Below, piece by piece: positions 6,582-15,061 of a DNA stretch of 64,000 bases (position 1 is its first letter; every line of letters begins with the position of its first letter). The notes beneath the pieces were generated by a model, which was given only the letters and a program-made list of their open reading frames with translations, searched no databases and had not been told where the DNA came from. The stretch comes from Colimorpha sp045576855 (lineage in GTDB: Bacteria > Bacteroidota > Bacteroidia > Bacteroidales > P3). The stretch spans positions 1 through 64,000 of the forward strand of contig JAZNHG010000037.1 of NCBI GenBank assembly GCA_045576855.1, read 5' to 3'. The translations under genes and the position numbers were made by a program.

Positions 6582-7955
6582 GTGAAATCTTGGCCGTTAT
6601 ATCTCGTCGTGACCGCCGTGTTCCTGGCTCTTGTCTATGGCACGCTGACCACGACGGGTATGTTTATGGACGGCCTGATATACAGCAATATCTCGGCCAA
6701 TATGGCCGAAGGTGTCGGCTCATTCTGGCATCCGGTCTATACCGCCACGCACCATCCCGAATTCTATGAGCATCCGCCGCTGGCATTGGGATTGCTGGCG
6801 CTGTTCTATAAGGTGCTGGGCACACACATCTGGGTCACCAAGCTCTATATGGCGCTCACCATGCTGCTCTGCGCCTGGCTTACCATCAGGCTATGGATGC
6901 GGCTCGGTGGCAGACGTGAAGATGGCTGGATGCCGCTGCTGCTGTGGACCTTGATGCCCACAGTGACGCACTTCGCCAACCAGTGCATGCTCGAGAACAC
7001 CATGGTGCTGTTCGACCTCGGCGCCATACTGCTTTTGTTGCGTTCAGAACGCAAAGCCATGAATGGTGTGTTGGCAGGCTTGCTGCTTGCTGCCGCCTTC
7101 ATGACCAAAGGCTTCACAGGTTTGTTCCCGCTGGTGCTGCCGCTGCTGCTTTATGGTACGCAGGCAGCCTTGCCTGCGGAGAAACATGGTGCGCAGGCAG
7201 CCTTGCCTGCTGCAATAATCCAGACGGTAGCTCTATTGGTAGGGCTGCTGTTGCCGCTGGTGATCATGGCACTTACAGTCCCCGATGCAAGGGGGTATTT
7301 CTCTAACTACATGCAGCAACAGGTGTTGGCCGGATGGTCGCAGGGCGAGGTGCACCGCTGGCAGATAATTGTCTACTTCCTGCGCAACACTGCCATTGCA
7401 ATAGGCGTGGTATTGTTGGTTGCCATTGTCAACAAAGGGGCGGTGCAGAAACCGACGCGTGAGCAATGGGCCATGTGGGCGTTGGTGGCCTGCGCCGTGC
7501 TGCCGATGATGGTGAGCACCCGCCAGCGTGAGTTCTACCTACTGACGGCGCTGCCGTTGGTTGCCGTATTATTGGCCCTGCTGATAGAGGAGCCTGTTGC
7601 CCGATGGATAAAGCCATCCAAGGTGTTGGTATATGTTGCCTTGGCGTTGCTGCTGGGTGCAGTGGTTCTCAACGCCGTCCGTTTCGGCAGCGAAGGCCGT
7701 GACGCACAGCTGCAACGCGACATGAGGTTCATTGCCCCGCAGTTGGAGCGTGGCGAGATGGTTACGGTGTCCACACCGTTGTATTTCGACTACAAGTTGC
7801 AAGGCTATTACTACCGAGAATGCCGTGTGAGCCTCGACGATCAACACCGTCACCGTCACTTGCTGACGACCGACGGATATCCCGCCGACAGCGCCTACTG
7901 TGAGGTCCCCCTGCCGACAGAGCAGTATCACCTCTACGAGCTACAGGCAAAATAA
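6582..7955 (+). CDS. GT39/ArnT-like membrane glycosyltransferase
   Basis: Integral membrane protein of 457 residues, starting with GTG four bases after glnS. An N-terminal helix is followed by a DGLIYSNIS segment and HPEFYEHPPLALGLLALFYKVLG, the pattern of family 39 glycosyltransferases. About ten further hydrophobic helices and a soluble C-terminal part follow. Such enzymes move a sugar from a lipid phosphate carrier to protein, lipid A or another acceptor at the periplasmic face; the acceptor is unknown. Two GTQAALPA-type palindromes (7155-7212) sit in a loop between helices. Confidence 0.8.
   Translation: MKSWPLYLVVTAVFLALVYGTLTTTGMFMDGLIYSNISANMAEGVGSFWHPVYTATHHPEFYEHPPLALGLLALFYKVLGTHIWVTKLYMALTMLLCAWLTIRLWMRLGGRREDGWMPLLLWTLMPTVTHFANQCMLENTMVLFDLGAILLLLRSERKAMNGVLAGLLLAAAFMTKGFTGLFPLVLPLLLYGTQAALPAEKHGAQAALPAAIIQTVALLVGLLLPLVIMALTVPDARGYFSNYMQQQVLAGWSQGEVHRWQIIVYFLRNTAIAIGVVLLVAIVNKGAVQKPTREQWAMWALVACAVLPMMVSTRQREFYLLTALPLVAVLLALLIEEPVARWIKPSKVLVYVALALLLGAVVLNAVRFGSEGRDAQLQRDMRFIAPQLERGEMVTVSTPLYFDYKLQGYYYRECRVSLDDQHRHRHLLTTDGYPADSAYCEVPLPTEQYHLYELQAK
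7155..7212. repeat. Two GTQAALPA palindromic elements
   Basis: Copies at 7155-7179 and 7188-7212, each with GCAGGC and GCCTGC arms, are read in frame as GTQAALPA and GAQAALPA. They are diverged members of the GTQAASLR family. Confidence 0.85.
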
Positions 7956-7979
7956 TTTTGTCAATTAAAAAAATATTCG

Positions 7980-7987
7980 TATCTTTG
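7980..7987 (+). promoter_or_regulatory. TATCTTTG promoter before structured RNA region
   Basis: A TTTG at 7957-7960 and TATCTTTG at 7980-7987 are separated by 19 bases, a good -33/-7 match. Transcription would start near 7994, upstream of the structured region. Confidence 0.75.
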
Positions 7988-8039
7988 CAGTCGGAAATAA
8001 AAACAAAACAATGAGATAAAGACAGAATAGACAACATAG

Positions 8040-8290
8040 ACATATATTGAGCTGAACGCTCTTGTTCTCGTATTGAAAAGTCTGGTAAACTTTAATGCGA
8101 TGAGAATAAGAAAGCGGAAGGTTCACGTTAGGGGCGTGAATTTTCGTAACACTTATTTATCGCATGGGTTTTACCAGACACCCTCAATACAAATAAGGCT
8201 GTTTTGACGAAAGAATCACGCCTTTCTTTATGCTCTTATTTGAACATCGGCTTCCGGCTCAATGGCTTTGAGCCGAAATTTGTTTAACCC
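8040..8290 (+). ncRNA. Candidate structured RNA, family unknown
   Basis: A long rod-like pairing spans 8070-8190: GTATTGA/TCAATAC, GTCTGGTAAA/TTTACCAGAC, ATGCGAT/ATCGCAT and an inner TTCACG/CGTGAA hairpin. A second hairpin (AAATAAG 8191-8197 with CTTATTT 8235-8241, inner GAAAG/CTTTC) and a third (CGGCTCAA/TTGAGCCG near 8256-8276, followed by AAATTTG) complete it. It lies downstream of a good promoter and upstream of a small lipoprotein gene, so it could be a free RNA (6S-like rods come to mind) or a 5' leader. No coding frame fits. Confidence 0.5.
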
Positions 8291-8334
8291 TATAAAAACT
8301 GAAGAGGCAACAGGATAAAACCGCCAAAGACATT

Positions 8335-8664
8335 ATGAAAAAAGTATTATTAACAATCACTGTAGCCGCAATGACTTTTGTTTCGTGTGACAATAGGCCT
8401 AACACGACTTACATGGGAACACCGGCGGCAGTTAGCCCTTCCACTTCTGAGGAAGTATCAAACTCAACCGTGATCACTTCATCAGGATATTCTCCCGACC
8501 CTAATTATCATCCAACAGTTAGCAGCACAGGAAAGTATCATACCATTGATGGTAAGGCACGACAGGAGCAATTTCAGGGGTCGCAAGAACAGGCCGAGCA
8601 GTTGGAGATGATACGCAAAGCCGAACTTGAGGAAATGATGAACGATTACGGTTTTGATTATTGA
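8335..8664 (+). CDS. Small predicted lipoprotein
   Basis: A 109-residue protein with a short lipoprotein signal peptide ending TFVSC, a Ser/Thr/Pro-rich middle and an acidic, Gln/Glu-rich C terminus (EQFQGSQEQAEQLEMIRKAE). No family is recognised. It is the first of three closely packed, AT-rich genes, with no gap to the next frame. Confidence 0.65.
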   Translation: MKKVLLTITVAAMTFVSCDNRPNTTYMGTPAAVSPSTSEEVSNSTVITSSGYSPDPNYHPTVSSTGKYHTIDGKARQEQFQGSQEQAEQLEMIRKAELEEMMNDYGFDY

Positions 8665-9144
8665 TTGTCAACGGCAGTGAAGAACCAAACACATATTCGA
8701 CTCTTGGCTATTGTTATTTCGATAGTAGCTTTGGCTATCGGAGGTGGAATATATCTTCTTTATCGCACAGATACCCTATTAATGTTTAGATGGACAGATA
8801 CATTACACTTAACTGACGTCATAAAGACATTACGCTATTCATTGTCTAATTATACGCCGTCAAACTTTGTCCTGTACAATCTCCCAGATGGATTATGGTC
8901 AACAGCATATCTCCTCGTAATGTTTTCAATATGGGGTACCATAAGTAGGAGTAATATAGTATGGTTTTGTTTAATGCCAAGTATGGCTGTACTTTCTGAA
9001 ATCATGCAAGCCACATATATTCTGCCCGGCCATTTTGATTGGTTGGATTTGTTGTGCTATTTTTCTCCTTTGATTGTATTATTAACCCTTAAAACACTAA
9101 CAATATGTATTACCCAAAAAAAATCTTATCACTTGTTGCGATAA
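8665..9144 (+). CDS. VanZ-like small membrane protein
   Basis: The 159-residue frame starts at TTG 8665 (or GTG 8677) right behind the previous stop. About four membrane helices are visible. Near the end, LSEIMQATYILPGHFDWLDLLCY resembles the E-x2-Q...D-x2-D pattern of VanZ-family proteins; the sequence is given here as two pieces, LSEIMQATY and FDWLDLLCY. The function of such proteins outside vancomycin operons is unclear. It overlaps the next gene by 40 bp. Confidence 0.55.
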   Translation: MSTAVKNQTHIRLLAIVISIVALAIGGGIYLLYRTDTLLMFRWTDTLHLTDVIKTLRYSLSNYTPSNFVLYNLPDGLWSTAYLLVMFSIWGTISRSNIVWFCLMPSMAVLSEIMQATYILPGHFDWLDLLCYFSPLIVLLTLKTLTICITQKKSYHLLR

Positions 9145-9845
9145 TTGTATTTTCACTATTGGCTGGAGCTTCGATTGATGGTACCGATATCACTTTTTTC
9201 ATCGTTATGGTGTTTGTAGGCATCGTCATTGTAGCTATTGCTGCCGCAGTACAAAACAATAAAAATGAGAAAGAAGAACAAGAGAAAGCCGAGAAAAAGA
9301 AAAAGGATGAAGAATATAGGCTAATCCTCGCAGAACAAAAAGAGAAGGAAAGAGAAAAGAAATATAATAAATTGACCACAATAATGTCTTCTCCAAATAA
9401 GATAATTGAGTACGACTATGACCATTATATCATGGTAAACGAAAGCACATCGCAAATTATGTTGAATGAGCATGTCTATAACTTCAAAGACATAATAAAC
9501 TACACAATGTCGGACAACGCCACCGTGATACAAAAACATAGTGGAGGAGAAATCACCTCAACATCTTCTACCGACACTGGCAGTATGTTAGGACGTGCTG
9601 TGGTCGGAGGTGTGTTGGCTGGAGGTGTCGGTGCTGCCATTGGTGGCTCAACCGCAAAACGTGAAACTACATCAAGCGTTGCTCCAACCACAACAACATC
9701 TTCTACAATTCACGACTATCTGATTGCTGTTACCGTTAATAGTCTCTCTAACCCGATTGAAAGATTGAGACTTGGGGAAGATGAACGTAATACTAATGAA
9801 ATATGTGCTCTATTGTCTGTGATTATATCAAGAAACAACAATTAA
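9105..9845 (+). CDS. Membrane protein with coiled coil and glycine-zipper segment
   Basis: A 246-residue protein with two N-terminal hydrophobic helices, then a strongly charged coiled coil (about residues 50-90, KEEQEKAEKKKKDEEY), a soluble beta-rich middle and a glycine-rich hydrophobic segment (AVVGGVLAGGVGAAIGG) followed by a Thr/Ser stretch. It probably spans or attaches to the inner membrane. Similar architectures occur in small phage- or stress-related proteins, but I cannot name a family. Confidence 0.6.
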   Translation: MYYPKKILSLVAIIVFSLLAGASIDGTDITFFIVMVFVGIVIVAIAAAVQNNKNEKEEQEKAEKKKKDEEYRLILAEQKEKEREKKYNKLTTIMSSPNKIIEYDYDHYIMVNESTSQIMLNEHVYNFKDIINYTMSDNATVIQKHSGGEITSTSSTDTGSMLGRAVVGGVLAGGVGAAIGGSTAKRETTSSVAPTTTTSSTIHDYLIAVTVNSLSNPIERLRLGEDERNTNEICALLSVIISRNNN

Positions 9846-9984
9846 CACATAAGAACGAAGAACAAAAGAGCCCACATATAACCCACCAAGAAGGACTGAA
9901 GAGCCGCCACCGCCGAGAGGCCGCCGAAGGATTATCGAGAGGTTGTTGTATTTTGGAAGTGGTAAATGTCTGCTTGTTGCAATA

Positions 9985-10116
9985 AGAATCGGAGATTTTT
10001 CTCGGAAGATTTGAAGATTTTCTGTTGGAGATTTGAAGATTTTTAGATAAAGAATCGGAGATTTTTTTTCGAAGAATTGAAGATTTTTTGTTGTAGAATC
10101 GGAGATTTTTTGTATC
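9985..10116 (+). repeat. Six tandem 22-bp repeats ending at a promoter
   Basis: Six consecutive 22-bp units begin at 9985, 10007, 10029, 10051, 10073 and 10095, each with AGAATCGGAGATTTTT or AGATTTGAAGATTTT-like sequence. The last runs directly into the TATCTTTG box. Because 22 bp is about two helical turns, the units face the same side of the DNA. Confidence 0.9.
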
Positions 10117-10120
10117 TTTG
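10113..10120 (+). promoter_or_regulatory. TATCTTTG promoter, DUF4143 ATPase gene
   Basis: The TATCTTTG box overlaps the last four bases of the 22-bp repeat array. The following CAGTCGGAAATA is nearly the same as after the promoter at 7980. Confidence 0.75.
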
Positions 10121-10135
10121 CAGTCGGAAATACAG

Positions 10136-11329
10136 ATGGTTATGATAGTAAGAGGACAAATAAACGAGTTGATTTCCAGGTTGCAAGAGCCGAGGAAGAC
10201 AATCCAAGTGGTTGCAGGTCCCCGTCAAATTGGAAAGACGACAGTGGTAAAGCAACTCATAGAGAAGGTCTCGATGCCGTCACTTTACTTCAACGCCGAC
10301 GCTGTCACTCCGGATGATAACGAGTGGATTGCCGCTCGGTGGGAGGAAGCTCGGTCGAGTATGCGGTTCTCTGGTAGCAAAGAGTTTCTACTCGCTATCG
10401 ACGAGGTGCATAAGATTGACAACTGGAGCGAGCAAGTAAAGAAAGAATGGGATGCGGATACCTTTAACGATGTGAATTTGAAAGTGATCTTGCTTGGCTC
10501 ATCAAGGCTGCTGCTGAAAAAAGGTCTGACAGAGTCATTGGCAGGACGCTTCGAGTTGATACCGATGGGACATTGGTCGTTTAAGGAGATGCAAGATGCT
10601 TTCGACTGGGACATCAACCAGTATGTCTATTTCGGTGGTTATCCTGGAAGTGCTGGCTACCTGCCCAACGAGAGCCGTTGGCGGAGGTATATGCGAGAAG
10701 CCATTGTGGCACCGGCCATCGAGAAAGATGTGTTACAGACAACTTATATCTATAAACCTGCGTTGATGCACCAACTGTTTAGGCTGGGTTGTGGCTATTC
10801 GGGAGAGTTGCTTGCGTATAACAAGATGTTGGGTATGCTTCAGGATGCCGGAAATGCAACTACACTGGCGAGTTATATGGAGGTGCTTGGAGAAAGCAAA
10901 CTGCTCACAGGGTTGCAAAAATATACGGTTGGCATGTCGCGTAAATACAAGTCTATTCCCAAATTGCAGGTGTACAACAATGCATTGTTGACGGTGATGA
11001 GTGATGGTATGACATTTGAGAAAGCCTACACCAATCCGCAATTATGGGGGAGATGGGTGGAGTCGGCTGTAGGATGTCACCTGCTTGACAAGGCAGATGA
11101 ACTGGAATACCAATTGTACTATTGGCGTGAGAACAACGAGGAAGTGGACTTTGTGATTACTCGTGGAGACAAGACAGTGGCTATCGAAGTGAAGAGCGGT
11201 AACCGCCAGATGAATAGTGGCCTGGCTACCTTCAGAGAACGCTTTCATCCGACACATTCCCTTGTTGTGGGAGGTCCTGCTATGCCTTTGGAGGTGTTCT
11301 TCAACGGTGATTTGGAAAACCTATTGTGA
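10136..11329 (+). CDS. AAA_14/DUF4143 ATP-binding protein
   Basis: A 397-residue P-loop ATPase. Walker A is GPRQIGKT (28-35) and Walker B is FLLAIDEVHK. The C-terminal half is a DUF4143 domain with a nuclease-like core: WRENNEEVDFVI, then IEVKSG, which matches the E-x-D...E-x-K pattern of restriction-endonuclease-like folds. The family is common and poorly understood; roles in defence or mobile-element biology are often guessed. The start is taken at ATG 10136, just after the promoter; ATG 10142 is equally possible. The gene is more AT-rich than pheT downstream. Confidence 0.85.
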   Translation: MVMIVRGQINELISRLQEPRKTIQVVAGPRQIGKTTVVKQLIEKVSMPSLYFNADAVTPDDNEWIAARWEEARSSMRFSGSKEFLLAIDEVHKIDNWSEQVKKEWDADTFNDVNLKVILLGSSRLLLKKGLTESLAGRFELIPMGHWSFKEMQDAFDWDINQYVYFGGYPGSAGYLPNESRWRRYMREAIVAPAIEKDVLQTTYIYKPALMHQLFRLGCGYSGELLAYNKMLGMLQDAGNATTLASYMEVLGESKLLTGLQKYTVGMSRKYKSIPKLQVYNNALLTVMSDGMTFEKAYTNPQLWGRWVESAVGCHLLDKADELEYQLYYWRENNEEVDFVITRGDKTVAIEVKSGNRQMNSGLATFRERFHPTHSLVVGGPAMPLEVFFNGDLENLL

Positions 11330-11358
11330 TTTATCATTGCTGATTACAGAAAAAGTTG

Positions 11359-11366
11359 TATCTTTG
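11359..11366 (+). promoter_or_regulatory. TATCTTTG promoter, pheT
   Basis: TATCTTTG with an ATTG 19 bases upstream (11336-11339), 49 bases before the pheT start codon. Confidence 0.72.
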
Positions 11367-11415
11367 CAGTTTGAATGCAAAGAACATCAAATATTGATAA
11401 TAAACTGATACATAT

Positions 11416-13914
11416 ATGAATATTTCTTTCGATTGGCTTAAAGAGTATGTAGATATTGAGGATATGACTCCTCAACAGTTGGACGACCTGCTGACTTTCT
11501 CCGGTCTGGAGGTGGACAGCATGGAGAAGGTGGAGACCATCAAGGGTGGTCTGGAGCATGTGGTGATTGCACAGGTGCTGACCTGCGAGCCGCACCCCGA
11601 CAGCGACCACCTGCACCTGACCACCGTCGACGTGGGTGGCGAACGTCCGCTGAACATCGTCTGCGGCGCCCCCAACGTGGCCGCCGGCCAGAAGGTGGTG
11701 TGCGCCCAGATCGGCACCAAGATATACACCTCAAATTCCTCTGCGGGAGGACCCGCCACCGAATACTACGAGATCAAGAAGGGCAAGCTGCGCGGCGCCG
11801 TCAGCGAGGGTATGCTCTGCGCTGCCGACGAGCTGCAGCTCGGCTCCGACCACGCCGGCATCATGGTCCTGCCGGACGACGCACCGGTGGGAATGCCCGC
11901 CAAAGAGTACTTCCATGTGGAGGACGACCACCTGCTTGAGGTGGCCATCACCGCCAACCGTATGGACGCCTGCTCGCACATCGGCGTGGCCCGCGATGTG
12001 GTGGCCGTGCGCAACACCCGCGAGGGGAAGAATCTGGCCATCAAGTGGCCGGAAGTGGAAAGTGGAGAGTGGAAGGTGGAAAGTGACAAGGCCATCCGCG
12101 TCACCGTTGAGGAACCGGAGCTCTGTCCGCGTTACACGGGTATCACCCTGCGCGGCGTCGAGGTGAAGGATAGTCCCGAGTGGCTCCAGAAGCGCCTCCG
12201 CACCGTCGGCCTGCGGCCCATCAACAATATCGTCGACGTCACCAACTTCGTCATGATGGAGGTGGGCCAGCCGCTGCATGCCTTCGATGCCGACAAGATC
12301 GGCGGCGGCCACGTCATCGTCAAGCGCCTGCCACAGGGCACCAAGTTCACCACCCTCGACGGCGTAGAGCGTGAGCTTGACCAGCGCGACCTGATGATCT
12401 GCGACGAGCAGGAGGGTATGTGCATCGCCGGTGTCTTCGGCGGCCAGAAGAGCGGCGTCACTCACGAGACCTGCAACGTCTTCCTCGAGAGCGCCTACTT
12501 CAACCCCGTCAGCATCCGCAAGACCAGCCAGCGCCACACGCTGAAGACCGACGCCAGCTACCGCTACGAGCGCGGCTGCGACCCCAACATCACCGAGTGG
12601 GCCCTGCGCCGCGCCGTGAAGCTCATCCGCGAACTGGCCGGTGGCGAAGTGTGCGGACCGATGGTAGACATGTATCCCAAGAAGATTGAGAAGGCTGAGG
12701 TAACGGTGAACTACCGCCGCATGTTCGACCTCATTGGCAAAGACATACCGATGGAGGCTGTGCATACCTCGCTGAGAAGCTTGGACATTGAGATAGTGCA
12801 TGAGGACACCGAAGGCATGACCCTCCGTGTGCCCACCATGAAGTGCGACGTCACCCGCGAGTGCGACATCGTCGAGGAGATCATGCGCATCTACGGCTAC
12901 AACAACATCACCTTCGACGAGCGTCTCAACAGCTGCCTCTCCTACGGCCGCAAGCCCGACCCCCTGAAGCTCAAGAACGCCGTAAGCGACTACCTTACCG
13001 ATAACGGTTTCAGCGAGATAATGAACAACTCGCTCACCAAGAGCGAGTACTACGACAGCAACCCCGACTTCCCCGCCGAGCGCTGTGTGCAGATCATCAA
13101 CCCGCTGAGCAAGGAGCTCAACGTCATGCGCCAGACGCTCCTCTATAGCGGTCTCGAAGTCATCGCCCGCAACATCAACTACCGCATTCTCGACCAGAAG
13201 CTCTATGAGTTTGGCCGCAGCTATGTGAAAAACGAGGTCGACGACGACACGCTCCCCGTCACCAAGCGCTTCACCGAGACGCAGCATGTCAGTCTCTTCC
13301 TCACGGGTAAGATGATGCCCGAGAACTGGAAGGTGGTGGCCGCCGACAGCGACTTCTACTACCTCAAGGCCCACCTCACCAACATCCTCAAGCGGATGCG
13401 CGTCAACATGGGCAGGGTAGAGTTGAAGCCCACGGAAAGCAAGTATTTCGCCGAAGGGCTCGACTACGTCATGCGTGACAGCAAAAAGACCCTCTGCAGC
13501 ATCGGTCGCCTAAGTCGTGAACTGCTGAAGCGGATGGACATCAAGCAGGAGGTCGTCTATGCCGACCTCAACTGGGACCTGCTGCTGAAGCAGTACCCCG
13601 CCAAGGAGGTGCTGTACGAAGAGGTGGCCAAGTTCCCCGAGGTGCGCCGCGACCTGGCCCTGATCCTGAAGAAGGACGTCACCTTCGCCGCCATCGAGCA
13701 GGCCGCCATGCAGTGCGAGAAGAAACTGCTCAAGCGCGTCAGCCTCTTCGACGTTTACGAAGGCAAGGGCATCGCCGACGGCTTCAAGTCCTACGCCGTC
13801 AGCTTCATCCTGCAGGACAAGGACAAAACCCTCAACGACAAACAGATTGAGACCACTATGGCCAAAATCCAGAAGACCCTCGAGACCCAGCTGGGCGCAA
13901 AGGTGCGCGGATAG
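11416..13914 (+). CDS. pheT: Phenylalanyl-tRNA synthetase beta subunit
   Basis: An 832-residue beta subunit of the alpha2-beta2 enzyme that charges tRNA-Phe. It begins MNISFDWLKEYVDI and has the tRNA-binding OB domain (HPDSDHLHLTTVDVG), the B3/B4 editing domain (RYTGITLRGV, RPINNIVDVTNFVM), the B5 domain and the C-terminal ferredoxin-like anticodon domain (FPEVRRDLALIL). The alpha subunit gene is not in this window. A five-unit heptamer repeat (12051-12085) adds EVESGEWKVES in the linker just before the B3/B4 domain. Otherwise the length is close to the usual 800-820. Confidence 0.97.
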   Translation: MNISFDWLKEYVDIEDMTPQQLDDLLTFSGLEVDSMEKVETIKGGLEHVVIAQVLTCEPHPDSDHLHLTTVDVGGERPLNIVCGAPNVAAGQKVVCAQIGTKIYTSNSSAGGPATEYYEIKKGKLRGAVSEGMLCAADELQLGSDHAGIMVLPDDAPVGMPAKEYFHVEDDHLLEVAITANRMDACSHIGVARDVVAVRNTREGKNLAIKWPEVESGEWKVESDKAIRVTVEEPELCPRYTGITLRGVEVKDSPEWLQKRLRTVGLRPINNIVDVTNFVMMEVGQPLHAFDADKIGGGHVIVKRLPQGTKFTTLDGVERELDQRDLMICDEQEGMCIAGVFGGQKSGVTHETCNVFLESAYFNPVSIRKTSQRHTLKTDASYRYERGCDPNITEWALRRAVKLIRELAGGEVCGPMVDMYPKKIEKAEVTVNYRRMFDLIGKDIPMEAVHTSLRSLDIEIVHEDTEGMTLRVPTMKCDVTRECDIVEEIMRIYGYNNITFDERLNSCLSYGRKPDPLKLKNAVSDYLTDNGFSEIMNNSLTKSEYYDSNPDFPAERCVQIINPLSKELNVMRQTLLYSGLEVIARNINYRILDQKLYEFGRSYVKNEVDDDTLPVTKRFTETQHVSLFLTGKMMPENWKVVAADSDFYYLKAHLTNILKRMRVNMGRVELKPTESKYFAEGLDYVMRDSKKTLCSIGRLSRELLKRMDIKQEVVYADLNWDLLLKQYPAKEVLYEEVAKFPEVRRDLALILKKDVTFAAIEQAAMQCEKKLLKRVSLFDVYEGKGIADGFKSYAVSFILQDKDKTLNDKQIETTMAKIQKTLETQLGAKVRG
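12051..12085 (+). repeat. GAAAGTG/GAGAGTG heptamer repeat in pheT
   Basis: Five tandem heptamers (GGAAGTG, GAAAGTG, GAGAGTG, GAAGGTG, GAAAGTG) are read in frame as VESGEWKVES. Only one arm is present. The gene is single-copy and essential in all known bacteria, so the insert must be tolerated. Confidence 0.92.
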
Positions 13915-13918
13915 TACT

Positions 13919-14149
13919 ATGGATGAAATAGCGATAAAAGCAATAGATGAGTTGCGGCAGCAAAGCGAGGCTGTTGGTAACTCAGAAATGCCCCTTGACG
14001 ATATTAATGAAGAAATACGTCAGGCTCGTTGTGAGCGTAAAAAGGGTGTCAATACGATAGCACAATTTGTTGAATCATGCCCTGCAAGCCCGCAAATGAC
14101 TGATGAAGAAATTGTCGAAGAAGTCAATGCGGTAAGATTTGGTGAATGA
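13919..14149 (+). CDS. Small acidic protein, antitoxin-like
   Basis: A 76-residue acidic protein starting at ATG 13919, four bases after pheT. The C-terminal MTDEEIVEEVNAVRFGE resembles the tails of small antitoxins that pair with PIN-domain toxins, but no toxin gene follows. A strong terminator lies 12 bases after the stop. It may be an orphan antitoxin or a regulator; function unknown. Confidence 0.6.
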   Translation: MDEIAIKAIDELRQQSEAVGNSEMPLDDINEEIRQARCERKKGVNTIAQFVESCPASPQMTDEEIVEEVNAVRFGE

Positions 14150-14160
14150 TAATCAAATTA

Positions 14161-14200
14161 GAGGCCCGCGACGTTCCGTCGCGGGCCTCATCGTTTTTGT
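14161..14200 (+). terminator. Intrinsic terminator after the pheT unit
   Basis: GAGGCCCGCGAC (14161-14172) pairs perfectly with GTCGCGGGCCTC (14178-14189) over a 5-nt loop, followed by a T-rich tail. Confidence 0.9.
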
Positions 14201-14209
14201 CTGTTCTTC

Positions 14210-14373
14210 GTTTCAAAATCTGTATGGTGTCGTAATGACCCATTTCGGCCGTTTCCAAAATTGCATGGTGTTGTAATGCGTCTTTTTTGCAATTTTCAAA
14301 ATCGTTTGGGCCTTGCGACACTCATTTTAGCCGTTTCCAAAACTGATTGGGCCTTGCGACGGCTATGTGGACA
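14210..14373 (+). repeat. Four tandem 41-bp repeats
   Basis: Units begin at exactly 41-bp steps (14210, 14251, 14292, 14333). Each starts GTTTCCAAAA-like and contains a TGGTGT or TGGGCC motif and a CATTTYRGCC end. Units are imperfect, with no unique spacers, so this is not a CRISPR. The rest of the gap to 14568 shows nothing further that I recognise. Confidence 0.85.
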
Positions 14374-14563
14374 CGAAAAAAACTCGGAGACCCCGTTCCC
14401 ATCCGCAATATTCTCCCTACAAATAATCGGAGAATAAAATCACCCACGACAGCTCAGTTTTAAATTCGTTTCTTACCTCCGCAAGCCATCGGACATCCAG
14501 ACAATCTCTGTTTAGAATGTTATCGCTGTACAACCCTCCCTCCGCGCACGCTGGGCTCCGTTG

Positions 14564-14596
14564 AAAAAAAAGGCAGAACTTAAGAAGCTCTGCCTT
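14564..14596 (-). terminator. Terminator for minus-strand gene
   Basis: AAGGCAGA (14570-14577) and TCTGCCTT (14589-14596) form a hairpin. The A-run at 14564-14571 gives a U-tail on the minus strand, after the gene ending at 14615. Confidence 0.8.
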
Positions 14597-14614
14597 ACAT
14601 GTATCAATATGTTT

Positions 14615-14995
14615 TCACATATTAAAACACATCGCCCAATTATTTTGAGATTCATAAAAACAATATGAATAGCCATCTACTGGTGACGATTTTGAAACAG
14701 TGAACCATCTTGGTTGCCCATATTGAAGATACTTAATACGGGATTCTCTTTCCCCACAAGACATTCTTCTTTGAACTTCTAAGTTTTTGCGTTCAACTCT
14801 TGTGTAAACCCATTCTCCTGATTTTTTTTCATATGCATATGCAGTAACAGTTGTATAATACTCCCACCCATCGTCATTAACACTTAGTGTTTCTTGTTTG
14901 AACGTCGTGGAATTGTTTCCATTGTGCGCAATAACAAAACTGGAGAGCATCACTACTGCTGCAAGTGACAAAATGACTCCTATGATTTTCTTCAT
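14615..14995 (-). CDS. Small secreted protein of unknown function
   Basis: A 126-residue protein with an N-terminal signal peptide or anchor (IIGVILSLAAVVMLSSFVIA), then a soluble domain with three cysteines, several tyrosines and aromatic residues. No family is recognised. It stands alone, with a terminator behind it and structured noncoding sequence upstream. Confidence 0.6.
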   Translation of the reverse strand: MKKIIGVILSLAAVVMLSSFVIAHNGNNSTTFKQETLSVNDDGWEYYTTVTAYAYEKKSGEWVYTRVERKNLEVQRRMSCGERESRIKYLQYGQPRWFTVSKSSPVDGYSYCFYESQNNWAMCFNM

Positions 14996-15061
14996 TTCAA
15001 AATTTGTCGGTTATATACCATCGACCCGTCGGTTTTGATTTAATAACATGTTATCGAAGTT

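Noticed and set aside
11731..13374. Open frame of 547 codons on the minus strand
   Set aside because: Antisense to pheT.
14210..14373. CRISPR array
   Set aside because: Units are contiguous and imperfect throughout; there are no distinct spacers and no cas genes.
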